Source: Gamsiella multidivaricata (taxonomy: Eukaryota > Mortierellomycota > Mortierellomycetes > Mortierellales > Mortierellaceae). Taken from it: 64,000 nucleotides of DNA. The notes beneath the pieces are model-generated. The model saw only the letters and a program-made list of their open reading frames with translations. It was not told the origin of the DNA and did not search any database. Positions 1-12,079 of this stretch are shown one piece after another (the first letter of the stretch is position 1; each line of letters starts with the position of its first letter). The translations under genes were made by a program, and so were the position numbers. The stretch is from the NCBI RefSeq assembly GCF_025024155.1, contig NW_026251750.1, positions 248,001 to 312,000 on the forward strand, written 5' to 3'.

Positions 1-468
1 AAGGGTGATGTTCCGATGTCGATCATCGAAGAGATGAAGCAGAAGAAGCGCAAGGCTGAGGAGCCTGCCGAGAACGAGAGCATCACTAAAAAAGAGAAGA
101 AGGAGAAGAAGGAGAAGATAGAGAAGAAGGAGAAGAAGGAGGAGAAGGAGAAGAAGGAGAAGAAGGAGAAGAAGGAGAAGAAGGAGAAGAAGGAGAAGAA
201 GGAGAAGAAGGAGAAGAAGGAGAAGAAGGAGAAGATAGAGAAGAAGGAGAAGAAGGAGGAGAAGGAGAAGAAGGAGGAGAAGGAGAAGAATGAGAAGAAG
301 GAGAAGAAGGAGAAAAAGGAGAAGTTGGAGAAGTTGGAGAAGTTGGAGAAGTTGGAGAAGTTGGAGAAGGAGAAGAAGAAGGAGAAGAATGACAAGGCTG
401 AAAAGAAGGAAAAAAAGAACAAGAAGGAGAAGAAGGAGAAGGAGAAAAAGGACAAGAAAGAGAAGTAG
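1..468 (+). CDS. C-terminal end of a lysine/glutamate-repeat protein, 5' truncated
   Basis: The frame is open from base 1 to a TAG at 466-468 and runs on past the left edge. The visible part starts KGDVPMSIIEEMKQKKRKAE and then becomes an almost pure run of KKEKKE units, with a short KLEKLE stretch near codons 108-120. Such tails close several nucleolar proteins, for example dyskerin/Cbf5 and Nop56/Nop58, where they act in nucleolar localisation. The folded domain lies outside the window, so the family cannot be fixed. I cannot tell whether the ATG at 16 is ever used; an internal methionine is more likely. At DNA level the tail is an AAGAAGGAG-type tandem repeat and prone to length change. 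Confidence 0.6.
   Translation, partial: KGDVPMSIIEEMKQKKRKAEEPAENESITKKEKKEKKEKIEKKEKKEEKEKKEKKEKKEKKEKKEKKEKKEKKEKKEKIEKKEKKEEKEKKEEKEKNEKKEKKEKKEKLEKLEKLEKLEKLEKEKKKEKNDKAEKKEKKNKKEKKEKEKKDKKEK
90..465 (+). repeat. purine tandem repeat (AAGAAGGAG-type) coding KKE units
   Basis: The stretch consists almost entirely of A and G in 3-, 6- and 9-bp periodic units, with an inner block of GTTGGAGAA repeats at about 323-370. It codes for the charged tail of the flanking reading frame. Slippage would keep the frame because the units are multiples of three. Confidence 0.8.
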
Positions 469-1111
469 AGCAATAATTTGGTCCGATGTATCAAGATACT
501 TTGTACAATAAATGCATTTTCATCAACCGTTTTGTTGGAATATGCAGACATGCCGATCTAACATGGCGGTTCAATTGCTCGATAACTTCTATCAGTCAGC
601 CGTATACAGTATTAGTGATGAACGTCCGTGTTTATACATCAAATGAAGCCCTACGCCGCATGGATTGAAAAGGACGCCTCGTCTGCAACGTCAATTGCTT
701 GCAGATAGACATGTCCAGTGTCATCGCTGTATGCGTGTGTGTATGTGTATGTGTGCATTCGAGGACTTCGACCAGTTAGGCACGCGACTAACTGCAGGGA
801 AATTGAAGTCTGCGGGTGCTGGTAGGAAGATGCCCCGATCGCATGTGCTTTGTCCCCTCCAACTTTCCCACGTTCCCCACTCTTTTTTGAGAAAATTACT
901 GATCTCCCACATCCTCACACTATACTCCACGCACTTTTCTCTTTCTTCTCATTCCATCCACCTCTCTCATCTCATCTCGTTTCCTTTCATCTCGTTTCCT
1001 CTCATCCCATCTCTTCTGTTCTTTGCCATCCCCTTTCCTCTCCACTCCATCCCACTTTTCTCTTCACTCTCCCTCACATCTGTGAAGCACACTTTTTAAA
1101 AAAAAAGGAAA
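469..1111. other. intergenic, pyrimidine-rich 5' leader of the next gene
   Basis: No gene is visible. About 925-1080 is a strongly C/T-rich strand (repeated CATCTC/CATCCC words) just upstream of the BCKDHA start, as often seen in fungal promoter and leader regions. No TATA box or terminator can be named with confidence. Confidence 0.4.
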
Positions 1112-3016
1112 ATGTACGCAAGAATCTCTCTCAGAACATTGACGAGGGTTGTTCCTTCCCGGACTCTCAAGGCAGCCGCCCCTGCCCTCGCCACCTCCGT
1201 CAAGGTCAGCATTCTAAACCCATTGTGGTCCTGAACAAATGGGATGTTGAAAGAAGACCAGCGAACACTTAACATGTATATGTACTGTCTTGAAAACCAG
1301 GCCTTTTCGACATCATCCATGTCGATGAAGAAAGACAGAGTCAAAGTTCAGTTCCCTGGTGCGATTGACAGCCACTTCTCGCAGGTGCTTGAAATCCGTG
1401 AAAAGATGGATCCCATCGACACTTTCCGCGTCATGGACACAGATGGCAAGGTCCTCGATCCCTCCCTGGAGCCTGATGTAAGTCTCCTACAAAGGACAAA
1501 AATTTGTCTCATTTAGAGTTCGGAGGCAGTGTGGGAAAACAATGAAAACGATAATCTGGCCCCTGTGTTCGCTCGTTACTCTCCCACGATACCCATTGCT
1601 TGCTCTTTGGACAAACATCCCTTAATAAACATACCGCTAACGATTTGCTTTGGATCAAATGAATGTCTTTGCATATTATGTGTAGGTCACGGAGGAGTTC
1701 GCTGTCAAGATCTACAAGGATATGCTGACGATGAATGCCTTGGATCTGATCCTGTACGAGGCACAGCGTCAAGGACGTATCAGTTTCTACATGACCAACG
1801 CTGGAGAGGAGGCCGCCGTCGGGAGTGCGGCCGCTCTCGATCCAGAAGATGAGATCTTTGGCCAGGTAAAAAGCAGAATCTACGACACCCCAAACATCTT
1901 ACTGCTTACTTCCCTTCTCTCTATACGCCTATCCATGAACATTATGAAGGAGAATCCGACGTGCAAAACTTACATCCGACCTGAATCCTAATGTCAATCC
2001 CGTTTACTTTCATAGTACCGTGAGGCCGTGACCCTGTTGTACCGTGGCTTCACCTTGGATCAGTTCATGAATCAGTGCTACTCGAACGTGTTGGATCTGG
2101 GCAAGGGTCGTCAGATGCCTATGCACTTTGGTTCAAAGGCTCTTCACTTCCAGACCATCTCCTCCCCTCTGGCCACACAGTTGCCCCAGGCCTCCGGCGC
2201 CGCCTATGCGATTAAGCGCTCTGGCCGGAAGAACTGTGTCATGTGCTACTTTGGAGAGGGAGCCGCCTCTGAGGGAGATTTCCATGCGGCCTTGAACATT
2301 GCTGCCACCACCTCTTGCCCCGTTATCTTCTTCTGGTATGTCCGGACTTTTTCGTATTTCGTATGCTTTTTTTTGTTAGCTGAACTTGTTTTTGTAAAGC
2401 TGCTAATCTTTGACCATATCTTTCGTCGTAATTGGAATCAAAATTATTCTTTGTGTTAAATAGCCGAAACAACGGTTTCGCTATCTCCACACCTGCGAAG
2501 GAGCAGTACAAGGGCGACGGTATTGCGAGCCGTGGTGTCGGTTACGGCATGCACACGATTCGTGTCGATGGCAACGACGTCTGGGCGGTCTACAAGGCCT
2601 CGCAGGAGGCCCGCAAGATCGCGGTCGAACAACACAAGCCCGTCTTAATCGAGGCCATGACCTACCGTGTCGGCCATCACTCGACCTCGGACGATTCGTC
2701 TGCCTATCGGTCCAAGAAGGAGGTCGAGGACTGGAAGAGGAACGATAACCCTATCGTCAGGATGCGCAAGTGGCTCGAGAATAAGGGCTGGTGGGATGAG
2801 ACTAAAGAGACTGCCTTCAAGTCTCAGCAGCGCTCTGCTGTCCTCAAGAGCTTTGCCGCCGCAGAGAAGAGAAAGAAGCCTGCTGTGTCTGAGATGTTCA
2901 ATGATGTCTATGACAAGATGACGCCAACCTTGATTGAGCAGAAGAAGGAGTTGGAGGGGCTGATCAAGAAGTACCCAGAGCATTACGACACCTCAGACTA
3001 TGCAAAGGAGCACTAA
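1112..3016 (+). CDS. BCKDHA: branched-chain 2-oxo acid dehydrogenase E1 alpha subunit, mitochondrial
   Basis: Exons: 1112-1204, 1301-1477, 1686-1865, 2016-2335, 2464-3016, giving 440 aa, the usual size. It is the thiamine-diphosphate-dependent alpha subunit of the decarboxylase step in valine, leucine and isoleucine breakdown in the mitochondrial matrix. Residues 1-31 ([17 protein letters not shown]...) form an Arg/Ser-rich, acid-free presequence. Family motifs are intact: VQFPGA near the start of the mature part, [28 protein letters not shown], the ThDP/Mg motif [11 protein letters not shown] ... CRNN, and the phosphorylation loop [14 protein letters not shown]. All introns are GT-AG and phase matches at each junction. 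An AATAAA lies at 3118-3123. The gene converges on the Tcd-like gene. No damage is seen. Confidence 0.95.
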
Positions 3017-3185
3017 AAGAACTCGTTCTTAGATGTCGATGTCAGGGAGAAGGACAGGAGGACGGGAGGAATTGCATATACTTTTCATTTTTCAGAAGGA
3101 GCATTGCACTGCTCAGCAATAAACACCACACATAGACTTGAATAACGAACACACCGCGGGAAAAAACAGCATTGCGTTTATTTCT

Positions 3186-4957
3186 TCATCGCAAGGGACT
3201 AATCGTGGCCTCCTTGTGGAACAAGGCTTCGACGCGGTTAACGACCTCTTGTCCATAGATCTCGACCAGATCCGCATCGATCGGCAACTTCTCGTGCTTG
3301 TTGATCTCCGACTTTGTCATCACCACCACATTTTGCAGACTCAGCGGTTCTTTACGTTTCCACCGGCACAGGCCGATCTTATCGCTGCTCTGCGAGAGCA
3401 CGCTCTTACCCCGGAAGACCTCCTCGAGCACATAGCCGATATCTCTCCGTTCCAGTGCAATGGTCTTCACAGACCTATTCAATCGGTGTTCCCGAACCAT
3501 CAACTCGCGATGAAGTCTCAAGTAGAGTGACTGACGCAGCTTGATCGGTAATGGGTCCAACGGATGGCCTGCAATTTTGCAAGCGATAAAAGTTGCCATG
3601 GACATGCCAAACATTGCGGGTAAGGGACCCAGGACAGGTAAAATGCGGGCACGGAAATCTGGAAGCGCAGAGTATTCGTCGGCTTCTTGGGCTTGTGTCT
3701 CGTCCAGGGGAAGCAGTTTGACGTGGTGAGGCTTTTCGGTCGAGTAAACAACTTGGATCCCGGATTCGACTCCCATGGCCTTGATCTTTTGGCGCACAGC
3801 TCTTGCCAGCGGATCCTCTGCAAACGAATAGGTCCATCAAGATTTTATATTAATTCTGGTGCCTCAAGATGACCGACATAACTTTGCAGAATAATAAAGA
3901 TGGCATTACCAAAGGTCTCGGAGATATCGCTGATCTGGATGCGAGAAGGATCGGCCTTGGCTCCTGCGCCCATGGAACTCATGACCGGGATCTGGTGGTC
4001 ATAGCAATATTTAAGCAAGGCCAACTTGGTATTGATATTATCGATCGCATCCACCACATAGTCCGGGTGACCTACATTGATAGCATTTGATTAGGAGCTG
4101 CAAGTACCAATCAAAACCACGGCGTCCACAATCGAAAGCATCCGCATCTCTGCGCTTCTATCCTCTGACATACCCGAAAGCAGCTCATCTGCAGTGTCTT
4201 CCTGGAACAACTCTACACGCGCGTCGACTTCGACCCAGGGTGCGAGCGACCGGAAGGCTTTCTTCATGGCCAACACCTTGGGTGTGCCCACATCTGCCTG
4301 AATCGCGGTCGCGTGACGATTCAAAGATGACAGCGATACCTGATCAAAATCGATCAAACGAATCTTGCCAACTCCACTTCTAATTAACATGCTCGCCGCC
4401 CAACTCCCTACTCCGCCTAATTTCGCGTAATGAAGATGCGAGCAAGCAAACAAGCAAGCCTTTTAGTTTTATGTCTTAATTTATATTCACCTTGGTGGTC
4501 GGAAAGGGAAGGGACACGTACCTGCGCCGACAATGATGACAAACGACTTTCGCAACTTCTTCACACCCTCCTGCCCCAAGAACTCAATATTCTGTTCCAT
4601 CTGTTCTCGAATAAGGTCCTCGTCGAAAGCAAAACTCTCGTCTTGGATCATCTGGTGCGTCAACTGGCTCCGTGCCAGTGTATGTTGAATACCCTGTCCA
4701 TGGCTGTCGTAATGATGACCATGGTCAGGTTTTGTGAATGCAGGCGGCGGTGGGATGGATTTTCGAAGGTCGTCCTTCAATTGCCGCACGCGTCGCTTTC
4801 GCTGAGTGCCCTGGACTCCCATGATCAATGCCGCGGTCGTAAACGAGGCCGCGAACGCGACGAGCGTCAGTTTAGTGCCCTGGGAATTCAGGATCGAGGA
4901 GCCCGTCGCTGTCGAGAGTTTCTCGAGGAAGGGGGTCGTCGAGGAAGAGGCTGACAT
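3186..4957 (-). CDS. tRNA threonylcarbamoyladenosine dehydratase (TcdA/Tcd1-Tcd2 family)
   Basis: Exons 4957-4522, 4416-4108, 4071-3910, 3817-3186; 512 aa. This is an E1-like enzyme that uses ATP to cyclise t6A37 to ct6A in tRNA; the yeast paralogues Tcd1 and Tcd2 sit at the mitochondrial outer membrane. The N-terminus has a hydrophobic segment (about residues 28-47), consistent with such an anchor. The adenylation fold shows the nucleotide loop GAGGVGSW, then LIDFDQVSLSSLNRHA and HPDYVVDAIDNINTK, matching TcdA-type E1 proteins. The GAGG loop is rebuilt across the first intron and reads correctly only when that intron is removed. Two paralogues exist in yeast and the sequence does not tell which this one represents. 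It shares a 392-bp divergent promoter region with uL15m. Confidence 0.9.
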
Positions 4958-5349
4958 GGTCTATTGCTACCACAGGTCCGTGTCAGTGGTCTGCTTGTTG
5001 AGTGAGCGTGGTGTATTTCAAGAACAGATTCCTTGTGATAGCTTGGCTCTACTGGCAACGTCGATGAGGTTATATCCCTTGCTTTGTGTTCTGAGCGCGA
5101 GTAAAGTCCACTAAACGAGGCCTCAGGCGATATTGGTGTCGAGTTGGTGAAGGAAGCAGGTGAAGAGGTGTACGCTATTCATTCCTCCCGTTGCACAGAG
5201 TGGCTGGTGAGTGCAGTAGACACAGTCACCCTCGGAGTGTGTCTGTAAACAAAGCTGTTCCCCCATTTCCCAATTGAGACTAGACATTACCCTATCGCAC
5301 CAAAGCTCCTTCTTCACCTCCACCTCCACCTTCTCCTATTCTTCGCAAT
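4958..5349. promoter_or_regulatory. 392-bp divergent intergenic region between Tcd-like gene and uL15m
   Basis: Both start codons face away from this spacer, so it must hold both promoters. A C/T-rich stretch (about 5303-5345) precedes the uL15m start. No specific factor site is claimed. Confidence 0.5.
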
Positions 5350-6544
5350 ATGTCCATGCATCGCCTGGCCACAAGGCTCTCATGCCTTGGCTTATACCCT
5401 ACTCGCTCTTCAGCCCTTTCAACAACATCCATTGCTGCCCGCTACTCCACTGCCGCCCTCACCTCAGCGGTTGACCTTTCCAATCTTAGCGACAACCCCG
5501 GATCGAAATCACAGGTACGGATGCACCTTTAGCGAAAAATAGTTTCAAGAACATGTCAGCAGTGCAATCGTCTTGGCATGAAAAATAGCAAGGCTGTCTC
5601 AGCAAGCGGACGACAAGAACCCAACGCTTGCTGTACCTAAGGTGCAACTACCCGACAACACTGAACGAATTGCGCCATAACACTATCATCGAATTCTTTT
5701 TTCACTCGACAATAGCGTCTTCGTGTCGGCCGTGGTCAGGGTTCAGGAAAGGGTAACACGGCCGCCCGTGGTCACAAGGGTCAGAAGGCTCGCGCCGGAA
5801 ACGGCGGCCAGCCCAAGCCCGGTTACGAAGGTGGCCAAACCCGCTTGATCGACCGATTGCCCAAGCGTGGGTTCAAGAACCCGTAAGGCCTTCCCTCCTT
5901 TCTCATCCTCGACATTGTGGCATTGATATGTCAATGTGCACTGTGCACGATCCGCCGAAAAGGCACGACCGCTAACGATTAGTAACCGTCTTGAACTCTC
6001 CCCAACAGTGAACACAAAGAATTCCAGCCCTTGAACCTAGATCGACTTCAGTTCTGGATCGAATCCGGACGTGTCGACGCTACTCAGACCATCACCATGA
6101 AGCATCTCCTCGACTCACGGTGTATCCACAACATTCAGGATGGCGTCAAGCTGCTCGGAGATGTATGTCCTTTTACTTTAGCTTCACGGGGAACCACTGC
6201 CAATCTGTTTCGAAGGACCCAAAAATAATACAAGGATTTCTCATGTTCAACTGATTTTAATTTCATCCGCACTATAGGGTAAAGCCGACTTCAAAACACC
6301 CATCAACATCGAAGTCTCAAGGGCCTCGAAATCCGCCATCAAGGCCATCGAGTCCTGCGGCGGCAAGATCACCTCCGTCTACTACAACAAGCTCGGTCTC
6401 CGTGCCCTGACTAAGCCCGAGAAATTTGATCAATTACCCCGCTTTGCCCGCCCCATGAAGAAGAAGGACATTGCTTTCTACACGGATGAAGCAAATCGCG
6501 GTTACTTGACTGGAAAGGCAGAGATCGTTGGCATGGATCATTGA
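5350..6544 (+). CDS. MRPL10: mitochondrial large-subunit ribosomal protein uL15m
   Basis: Exons 5350-5514, 5716-5882, 6009-6162, 6278-6544; 250 aa. It is the mitochondrial relative of bacterial L15, part of the large ribosomal subunit. The first ~35 residues form a presequence rich in R, S and A. The L15 signature follows: [20 protein letters not shown], then KARAGNGG and FEGG-like [17 protein letters not shown], and the C-terminal [19 protein letters not shown] typical of the L15/L18e fold. All introns are GT-AG. The symbol follows the yeast name for uL15m. AATAAA occurs at about 6675-6680. Confidence 0.93.
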
Positions 6545-6638
6545 TTTTAAGCAACTGGATAAGGGACGGGCCAGGGAAAGTTGGGGAATTTGTGCAAGGA
6601 ACGGCTGCTAGTTGAAGGGAAAGAACGTGTAGGATCGG

Positions 6639-6650
6639 GGGGGGGGGGGT
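6639..6650 (+). repeat. poly-G run in 3' region of uL15m
   Basis: An uninterrupted run of about 11-12 G lies between the uL15m stop and its polyadenylation signal. It is a homopolymer liable to sequencing-length error. Confidence 0.7.
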
Positions 6651-6778
6651 TTCGTGTACTTTGAGCATTATTGAAATAAAAGAAAAAAAGCAGCCTACGC
6701 TATTGTAGACAAAGAAAAACAAAGCGCCTTCTTATGCTTATCCATCGCTTTTATTAGGACCAGCAGTGCGAAGAATGC

Positions 6779-8682
6779 CTAAAAGTCAGCGCCCTCGAGC
6801 GCAAGGGCTTTCAGAGTCATCGACACTTCATAATACTCATCCACGACTTCCTGTGCTGCAGGTACTGGAGAGGGTGTCACCACAGGCGGGTTCTTAGTGA
6901 TCGTAGGCGTACTGCTAACGTTGCGCTCCTGGGTTTGTAATGTCGAGTTGTCGGCAATGTTCTCTTCAGGCTTTTGCCTGGCGCTCGATTCAGCTTCCTT
7001 TCCAGTTCCTGTTGCTGCTGTATCGCCATTACCGCTTGACGTTCGTTCTGCGCTGCCATGTCCTGAAGCATCATGAGATGTCTTTAATGATCCTGCGCCC
7101 GCCTCAGAAGGATCTCCGTGCACAGAGCCAGAAGGTGGTAATGCTGCGTTCGAGGCGCCTGTCTGAATACCCAGTGGGACTCTTTTAGAATCAGATGCTG
7201 ATGATGTCGATCTGGATATTGATGAATCTTGAACCCCCAATCCTTGATACTGTAGTTGCTGTGCCGACCCTGAGACATTGCCGGGTACAGCCCGCTTGTT
7301 CTTTGCTGCAGTCGTGGGTGTTGCAATAGATGTTGTCCTTGATCCTCCATAACTCGCGGCTCCTCCGACATCAGTCCAGATGATACTCTTGTTATTACTG
7401 GGACGATCTCTTAAAATACCTCCACCTCTGGCTGAAGATCGACTTGCATGGTTCATAAGCCCTGTTGATGACGATGCTGGCACGGATCCAGGATGCGATG
7501 AAATTCCCGTACCAGCTCCTGGCTTCGTCGCCCCTGAATTGGATGAACCATTCGCACCGACTTTGCTCTGCTGTCCGGATGTTTTATCAATGCTATTGAC
7601 AGCAATGCCGGCATTATTGCTACCGTTCTCATGTTCGCCCTGCTGTTGTTGTCTCTGTGGTGTCGGAAACCCGGCCGTAGCACTCATTTGAATGGCCGAC
7701 AAGCTCGGCGAGGATGCCGTCGTGTTTGTTGCATTCGACGCCGCCGCTGCCGCTGCTGGAATCTTCAGGTTCAATTTCAGGGTCGGATGTTTCTTAAACG
7801 TGATCTGACCCTCCCACAACCAGGACGGGATCGGCTTCGAGATCTCGATTTCGGAACTGAACTTCTCTACAAACACGGATTCTTCAGAACTGATGACGCC
7901 TCCACGAAGATATCTATCGAAAGTACTTTTTTGCCAATTAGTCTCTGGAGTGATTTAAAACGTCGATATAAACCAGCGCAGTATGAAGTAGGATGGATTT
8001 TACCTGAGGAATTCACCCATGGCAGAGGAGATATTCCAGGTCTGTAGCTTGCGGAGGCAACATACCACCAAGCCCGTAACACTCGCTCCATCTAAGCAAT
8101 GTATATATATCGGCAAATTTTCCTGATCGATAATAACCTACGCGTGTCCACCCGACCCCATCGTCCATGCAAACATAAAAAAATCTACGTTAGCATCTTT
8201 CCATGAACACGACCTGTCCATTTGCCTTACAGTTTGCTGTATTTCTTACGCACCTGAACGGCCTCAACAGCACGGTTGTAGGTCAAGGGTACATTATCCT
8301 TGACTTTATCAACCGGCAAATGAATCGACCTTATTCCCTGCTTCGTACAGAATTTCTGAAACACCTCGTCCGGTTCATCTGGAATCAGTGATAAAATCGT
8401 CCGCAGCTTTAACCTATCAAGGTACAAAAGAAAAAAAAGAAAAAAAAGAAAAAAGAAGACACTTATCAAAATCAGTATTGCTGGTTCAAGCGAGATCCCC
8501 ATTACTTCATGAGCTTTTATTCATGAGAAGAGGAATGGAGAGAAGACAGTAAGAGGTTGGACGCACCTTTTGAGGTAGCGCAGGTTGCGCTGCTTCGGGT
8601 ATGCACCCCGGTAAACTTCTGGCTCGATTGTGCCGAACCGAAAGGGCGGAATCAGAGGCGATGGTGACCAAGAGGCAGACAT
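6779..8682 (-). CDS. Oca4/Oca6-like atypical tyrosine-phosphatase-fold protein with long low-complexity tail
   Basis: Exons 8682-8567, 8413-8254, 8137-8004, 7913-6779; 514 aa. Residues 1-160 fit the Siw14/Oca family of small cysteine phosphatases: PPFRFGTIEPEVYRGAYPK, LRTILSLIPDEPDEVFQKF, then the loop IHCLDGASVTGLVVCCLRKL and the helix LQTWNISSAMGEFLRYLRGG. In yeast the family forms a complex affecting inositol pyrophosphate turnover and stress response. The active-site cysteine (C106) is present, but the position where CX5R phosphatases have arginine is valine (V112), so classical catalysis is doubtful. From about residue 215 the chain is Ser/Asn/Thr/Gly/Pro-rich with an Ala run, without recognisable domains. 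Its 3' end converges on uL15m. The exact Oca subgroup is inferred. Confidence 0.8.
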
Positions 8683-10781
8683 TCTATATGTGAGCGAGAT
8701 GGGTGGTGCGGGTGAATGGAGAAGTGCCTGAGCATTCAGAGGAGTGAGATGAAACCCTGTTTCCTTTTTTGGAGGAACATGTCAAATCTGGCGGATTAGC
8801 CCCCTCGGCGCACCCAATCCACATGCACAGGGGCTGTGTTGTACTGAAGATCTCAGCGACGTGGCCAGACGAGGTAGGAAGGCCAACACCTAGGCTTAGC
8901 TCGAGCACAAACATAGTTTTCCGGATGTAACTTTTTGTAATGTGTTGCATCGACGGAACCCACATTCCAATCTTTGAGGCGCCGATATTTGGAGTTGCCT
9001 GAACAGCAAGAAAGCATCACTCTACCATGAAGACAGCTATAGTTCGTGGTCGCGGGACAGCATTTCGCGTTCTTTGTAATTGGACATCCTAGGATTTCCT
9101 AAGATACATCCGCGTACAAGATCACCGACCATGCACAGACGACCGAAGCGGTGCTTTGTTGGGGGAGAAATACGTGCTGGGGAACGCGGCTTGCGGGTCT
9201 TCGCCTACGCCAATGACGCGTTACAAAGATAAGAAACAGAAAGAGGTTCTCAATGCCGAGCCGCTCAATATGATACATGCGGAGACTCAGACCTACATTG
9301 AGCATGCATTTGGGCTTCTCGAAATGGAATGAGGTGGGGGACACGGTATACAGTCGATGACTACTGCAGCGTTTCGGGTCCGGATATATTAGTTGTAGCG
9401 GTGGCTATGTGGCAAAGCACCGTTAGAAAGGTTTATTCTGAAGATGAGGGCCGGAAAGACTGTTGCCATGAACGCCAGAGAGAGAGAGGAGCAGTGGAGA
9501 GGAGGTCGATGTGGAGAAGCTCAGATCGAGGAGACACATGGGATGGCCGCGAGATAATTGAAAGTCTAGAATGCATACATGACGAGGCTGGGAGAGGAAA
9601 GAAGTCGTACGGTCAAGGCATAGCTCCTCGGCAAAGAGTACGCATAAATACAGCTTTTGTTGAGATGGACTGTGCTGCGACCGATTCAGCAGCCTGCTTA
9701 GGAATATGCTCGGCAGCCCGCTTGCAACAGCATCCCCAGTGTCCTGTTGATGATGGATTTTGCCTTTACCGCTTGTCTGTAGCTCGAGTAGTGTCATTCG
9801 CTGCCTATGCTCCCCTCGCACCGCTACCCTCTGCCTCCTTCCCCCATTTGGTCCCTATCCGCTGTTCCTCCTTCGCGAACTTCGCTTTCTGGAGCCCATG
9901 ACCCTCTGCTGCCTTTTGCTGGCGTCGTCGAGGATATCAAAAGCCCCTACTTGTCCTCCTCCACCGCTGCCTCCCAATTTTTCCTCCAGGCAGCCTCGCT
10001 GCCATTGTGGGCTCTCCGATATTTTCTGTTACTGAGCCGCTTGGACGCGTGGGCTCATCGCCCTCGGGCGCTGTCTTTCTGAGCATGGCTTTATCCAGTT
10101 CAGATAACGTTCTCCACCATCCCGTATGCATCAACTCTCTCGCGATTCAAATCTCTTGAGTTAGATCAAAACTGGCAATGGGGGTATTCTCTTTTCCTGG
10201 TCGTCGTCCTCAAGAACTCCTGTTCCACCTTGAAGCTCTTCTTGAGGCCGTATCTGTGTCCGCTGAGGAAATCTTGATTAGGAATGCCCTCGATGTGGAT
10301 CCACCCTCGACAAGAGATAAAAGAGTGGAAGGATGGTTGCAAGAGTGCTCATGCAAGAGACACGTCATCAAAGGACCCAGACGTGTGCTGGCTAACAGAG
10401 TACACTCCGATTTTAGCTTTTGTCGAATCCCCGGTATAGGACCATCGTCATTAGTCTAAATGGTCTCCAATGCTCCAAGAGAGCCCCTGCGCGCATGCAT
10501 CTGGCTGAGAAACACAAACAAAGTTCGAGTCCGGCGCACAAGTATAAAAAATAACCTGGTTGGGTGCAGGGGCCACTGCTTCCTCATCTCCAGAAGTTCC
10601 ATGGACATGCTCGGAAGATAGGAACAACCTTGCGGATCTCGAGCCACACACAACGCCTCATTCATCAGCGTGGTAGGGCAAAAGTGTGTTGGTCAAAACT
10701 TTAGTGCTGGGTGCAAAAAAAGAAAAAAGAAAATCGTGCAAAAACGCCTGTCCAATCAACTGCACATCCTCCCCCCTAAAC
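8683..10781. other. gene-poor spacer, no supported gene
   Basis: Reading frames here are short, change frame often and show no recognisable domain. Some minus-strand pieces between 9800 and 10130 and around 10450-10665 have mildly protein-like composition (for example LSELDKAMLRKTAPEGDEP), but no splice-consistent gene could be assembled. A decayed gene is possible. Confidence 0.4.
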
Positions 10782-12079
10782 ATGTCTAGCAGCAGCAATC
10801 CTTCACAGCGACGCGCGCCTCTTGCTTCATTTGCTGCCCTGCTGCCCCATCACACCGCCGGTTTACGCGTCTTACTCGCTAGACGCCGCAGCCTCAGCGT
10901 CTTGTCAGCAGCACCATCAGCACCAGCATCGGTCGTTGCCGCAGGCTGCCCATATACAGGCAGGCTCGAGTCTTGGTCCACTCTCCAGCACTTCACATTC
11001 CATGCCCTCCCCTATTCCCTAACCAAGCTCACCGGAAATGATAAAACGTCAAGTTCGACACCTGCAGCCCTCTGTCATAACAACAGACCTTCCGCCAGAC
11101 TCCTCACACTCAAGATCTCCAATGACAGACCTTCAGCGCAATGCAAAAAGAAAACACTTATCCTCGGAAGCGGACGGAATGTCCAGAGTTTGGACGACAC
11201 CAGGCATGGACACGTTCGTGGACTGGGTGACTGATCCAGACAATTACGCGAGAGTGTATGCCCATCAGCCACTCCCTCACAGCAGACCTATCGACATACA
11301 TAAGGAGACCGCGAAGCTCGTCAATAAGAAGTATGGAACAGCGTGGGATGCAGTTGCGGTCAAGTCGAGGATTGCATACTCTAAAAAAAAGTACGATGCT
11401 GCTCGAAAGTTGACGGAAGCAACGGGCGCCGGAGACACAGAGGAGATTAAACTTCGAGAAGTGATATTGGACGAGTGTCCCTTCTATGAAGATTCCATCC
11501 AGTCTTCGTCGGCTGCCTGAGAAGAAATCCACCATCCCAAAAGCAGCCTCCATTGCTGGAGCTCGAGGAAGCGCCCCCTCGAACGCGATATCCCTTAGGA
11601 GATCAACGACTTCGAGGATGATATCGATGATTACGTGTCAGACTTGGATCTCTCATCTCGTAGGCGACGATGTTTCTCAGTACAGTATTATCAAAGCTAT
11701 TTATTTAATCCTTTGCTTCCACCCTTAGTAATATTTAGAGCGCCAATCTACAGTCGATACAACAGCGAGTAACCGCTCACAGCCAAAGGACAAGCGTCGA
11801 AAGATCGAGCAGGGTAAAGCTGCTGGGGATGCTGTCAAGGCTTTCGAAAGACTCGGGAAGGCCTACCGGAAAATAGCAAGCAGGCGTAGGGTGGCGCATT
11901 TGCGGTAGAAAAAAGGAGAGCAAGGTAGATAAAAGCCGAAGCAAAGATCTCGACAGAATGGGCACGAATTCAGCAAGAGGGCGCGTTATCATCAAGCACT
12001 GACAGACTTCAAAGTAGAGCGAGCAGACTTCAAGAAGGAGGTGGAGAGTTTTCGAGTTCGATCAGGCCTATCAATGTAG
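10782..12079 (+). pseudogene. decayed gene, possible Myb/SANT-like N-half with coiled-coil C-half
   Basis: Protein-like sequence continues for 1.3 kb but is broken. A Ser/Gln/His-rich start (from ATG 10782, then another frame from about 10840) reaches an in-frame TAA at 11020. From 11038 to 11517 one frame codes WTTPGMDTFVDWVTDP, IDIHKETAKLVNKKYGTAWD and VKSRIAYSKKKYDAARK, a layout like Myb/SANT-like or transposon-associated DNA-binding modules. A TGA at 11518 and a TAG near 11596 interrupt the same frame before EINDFEDDIDDYVSDL. Coding pieces resume after a possible intron as KDKRRKIEQGKAAGDAVKAF, then, after another stop and frame change, YHQALTDFKVERADFKKEV, ending at TAG 12077. The Myb assignment is by appearance only. 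Confidence 0.55.

Noticed and set aside
9329..9901. 190-codon open frame on the plus strand
   Set aside because: No domain, poor codon character, low-complexity composition and no intron or start context.
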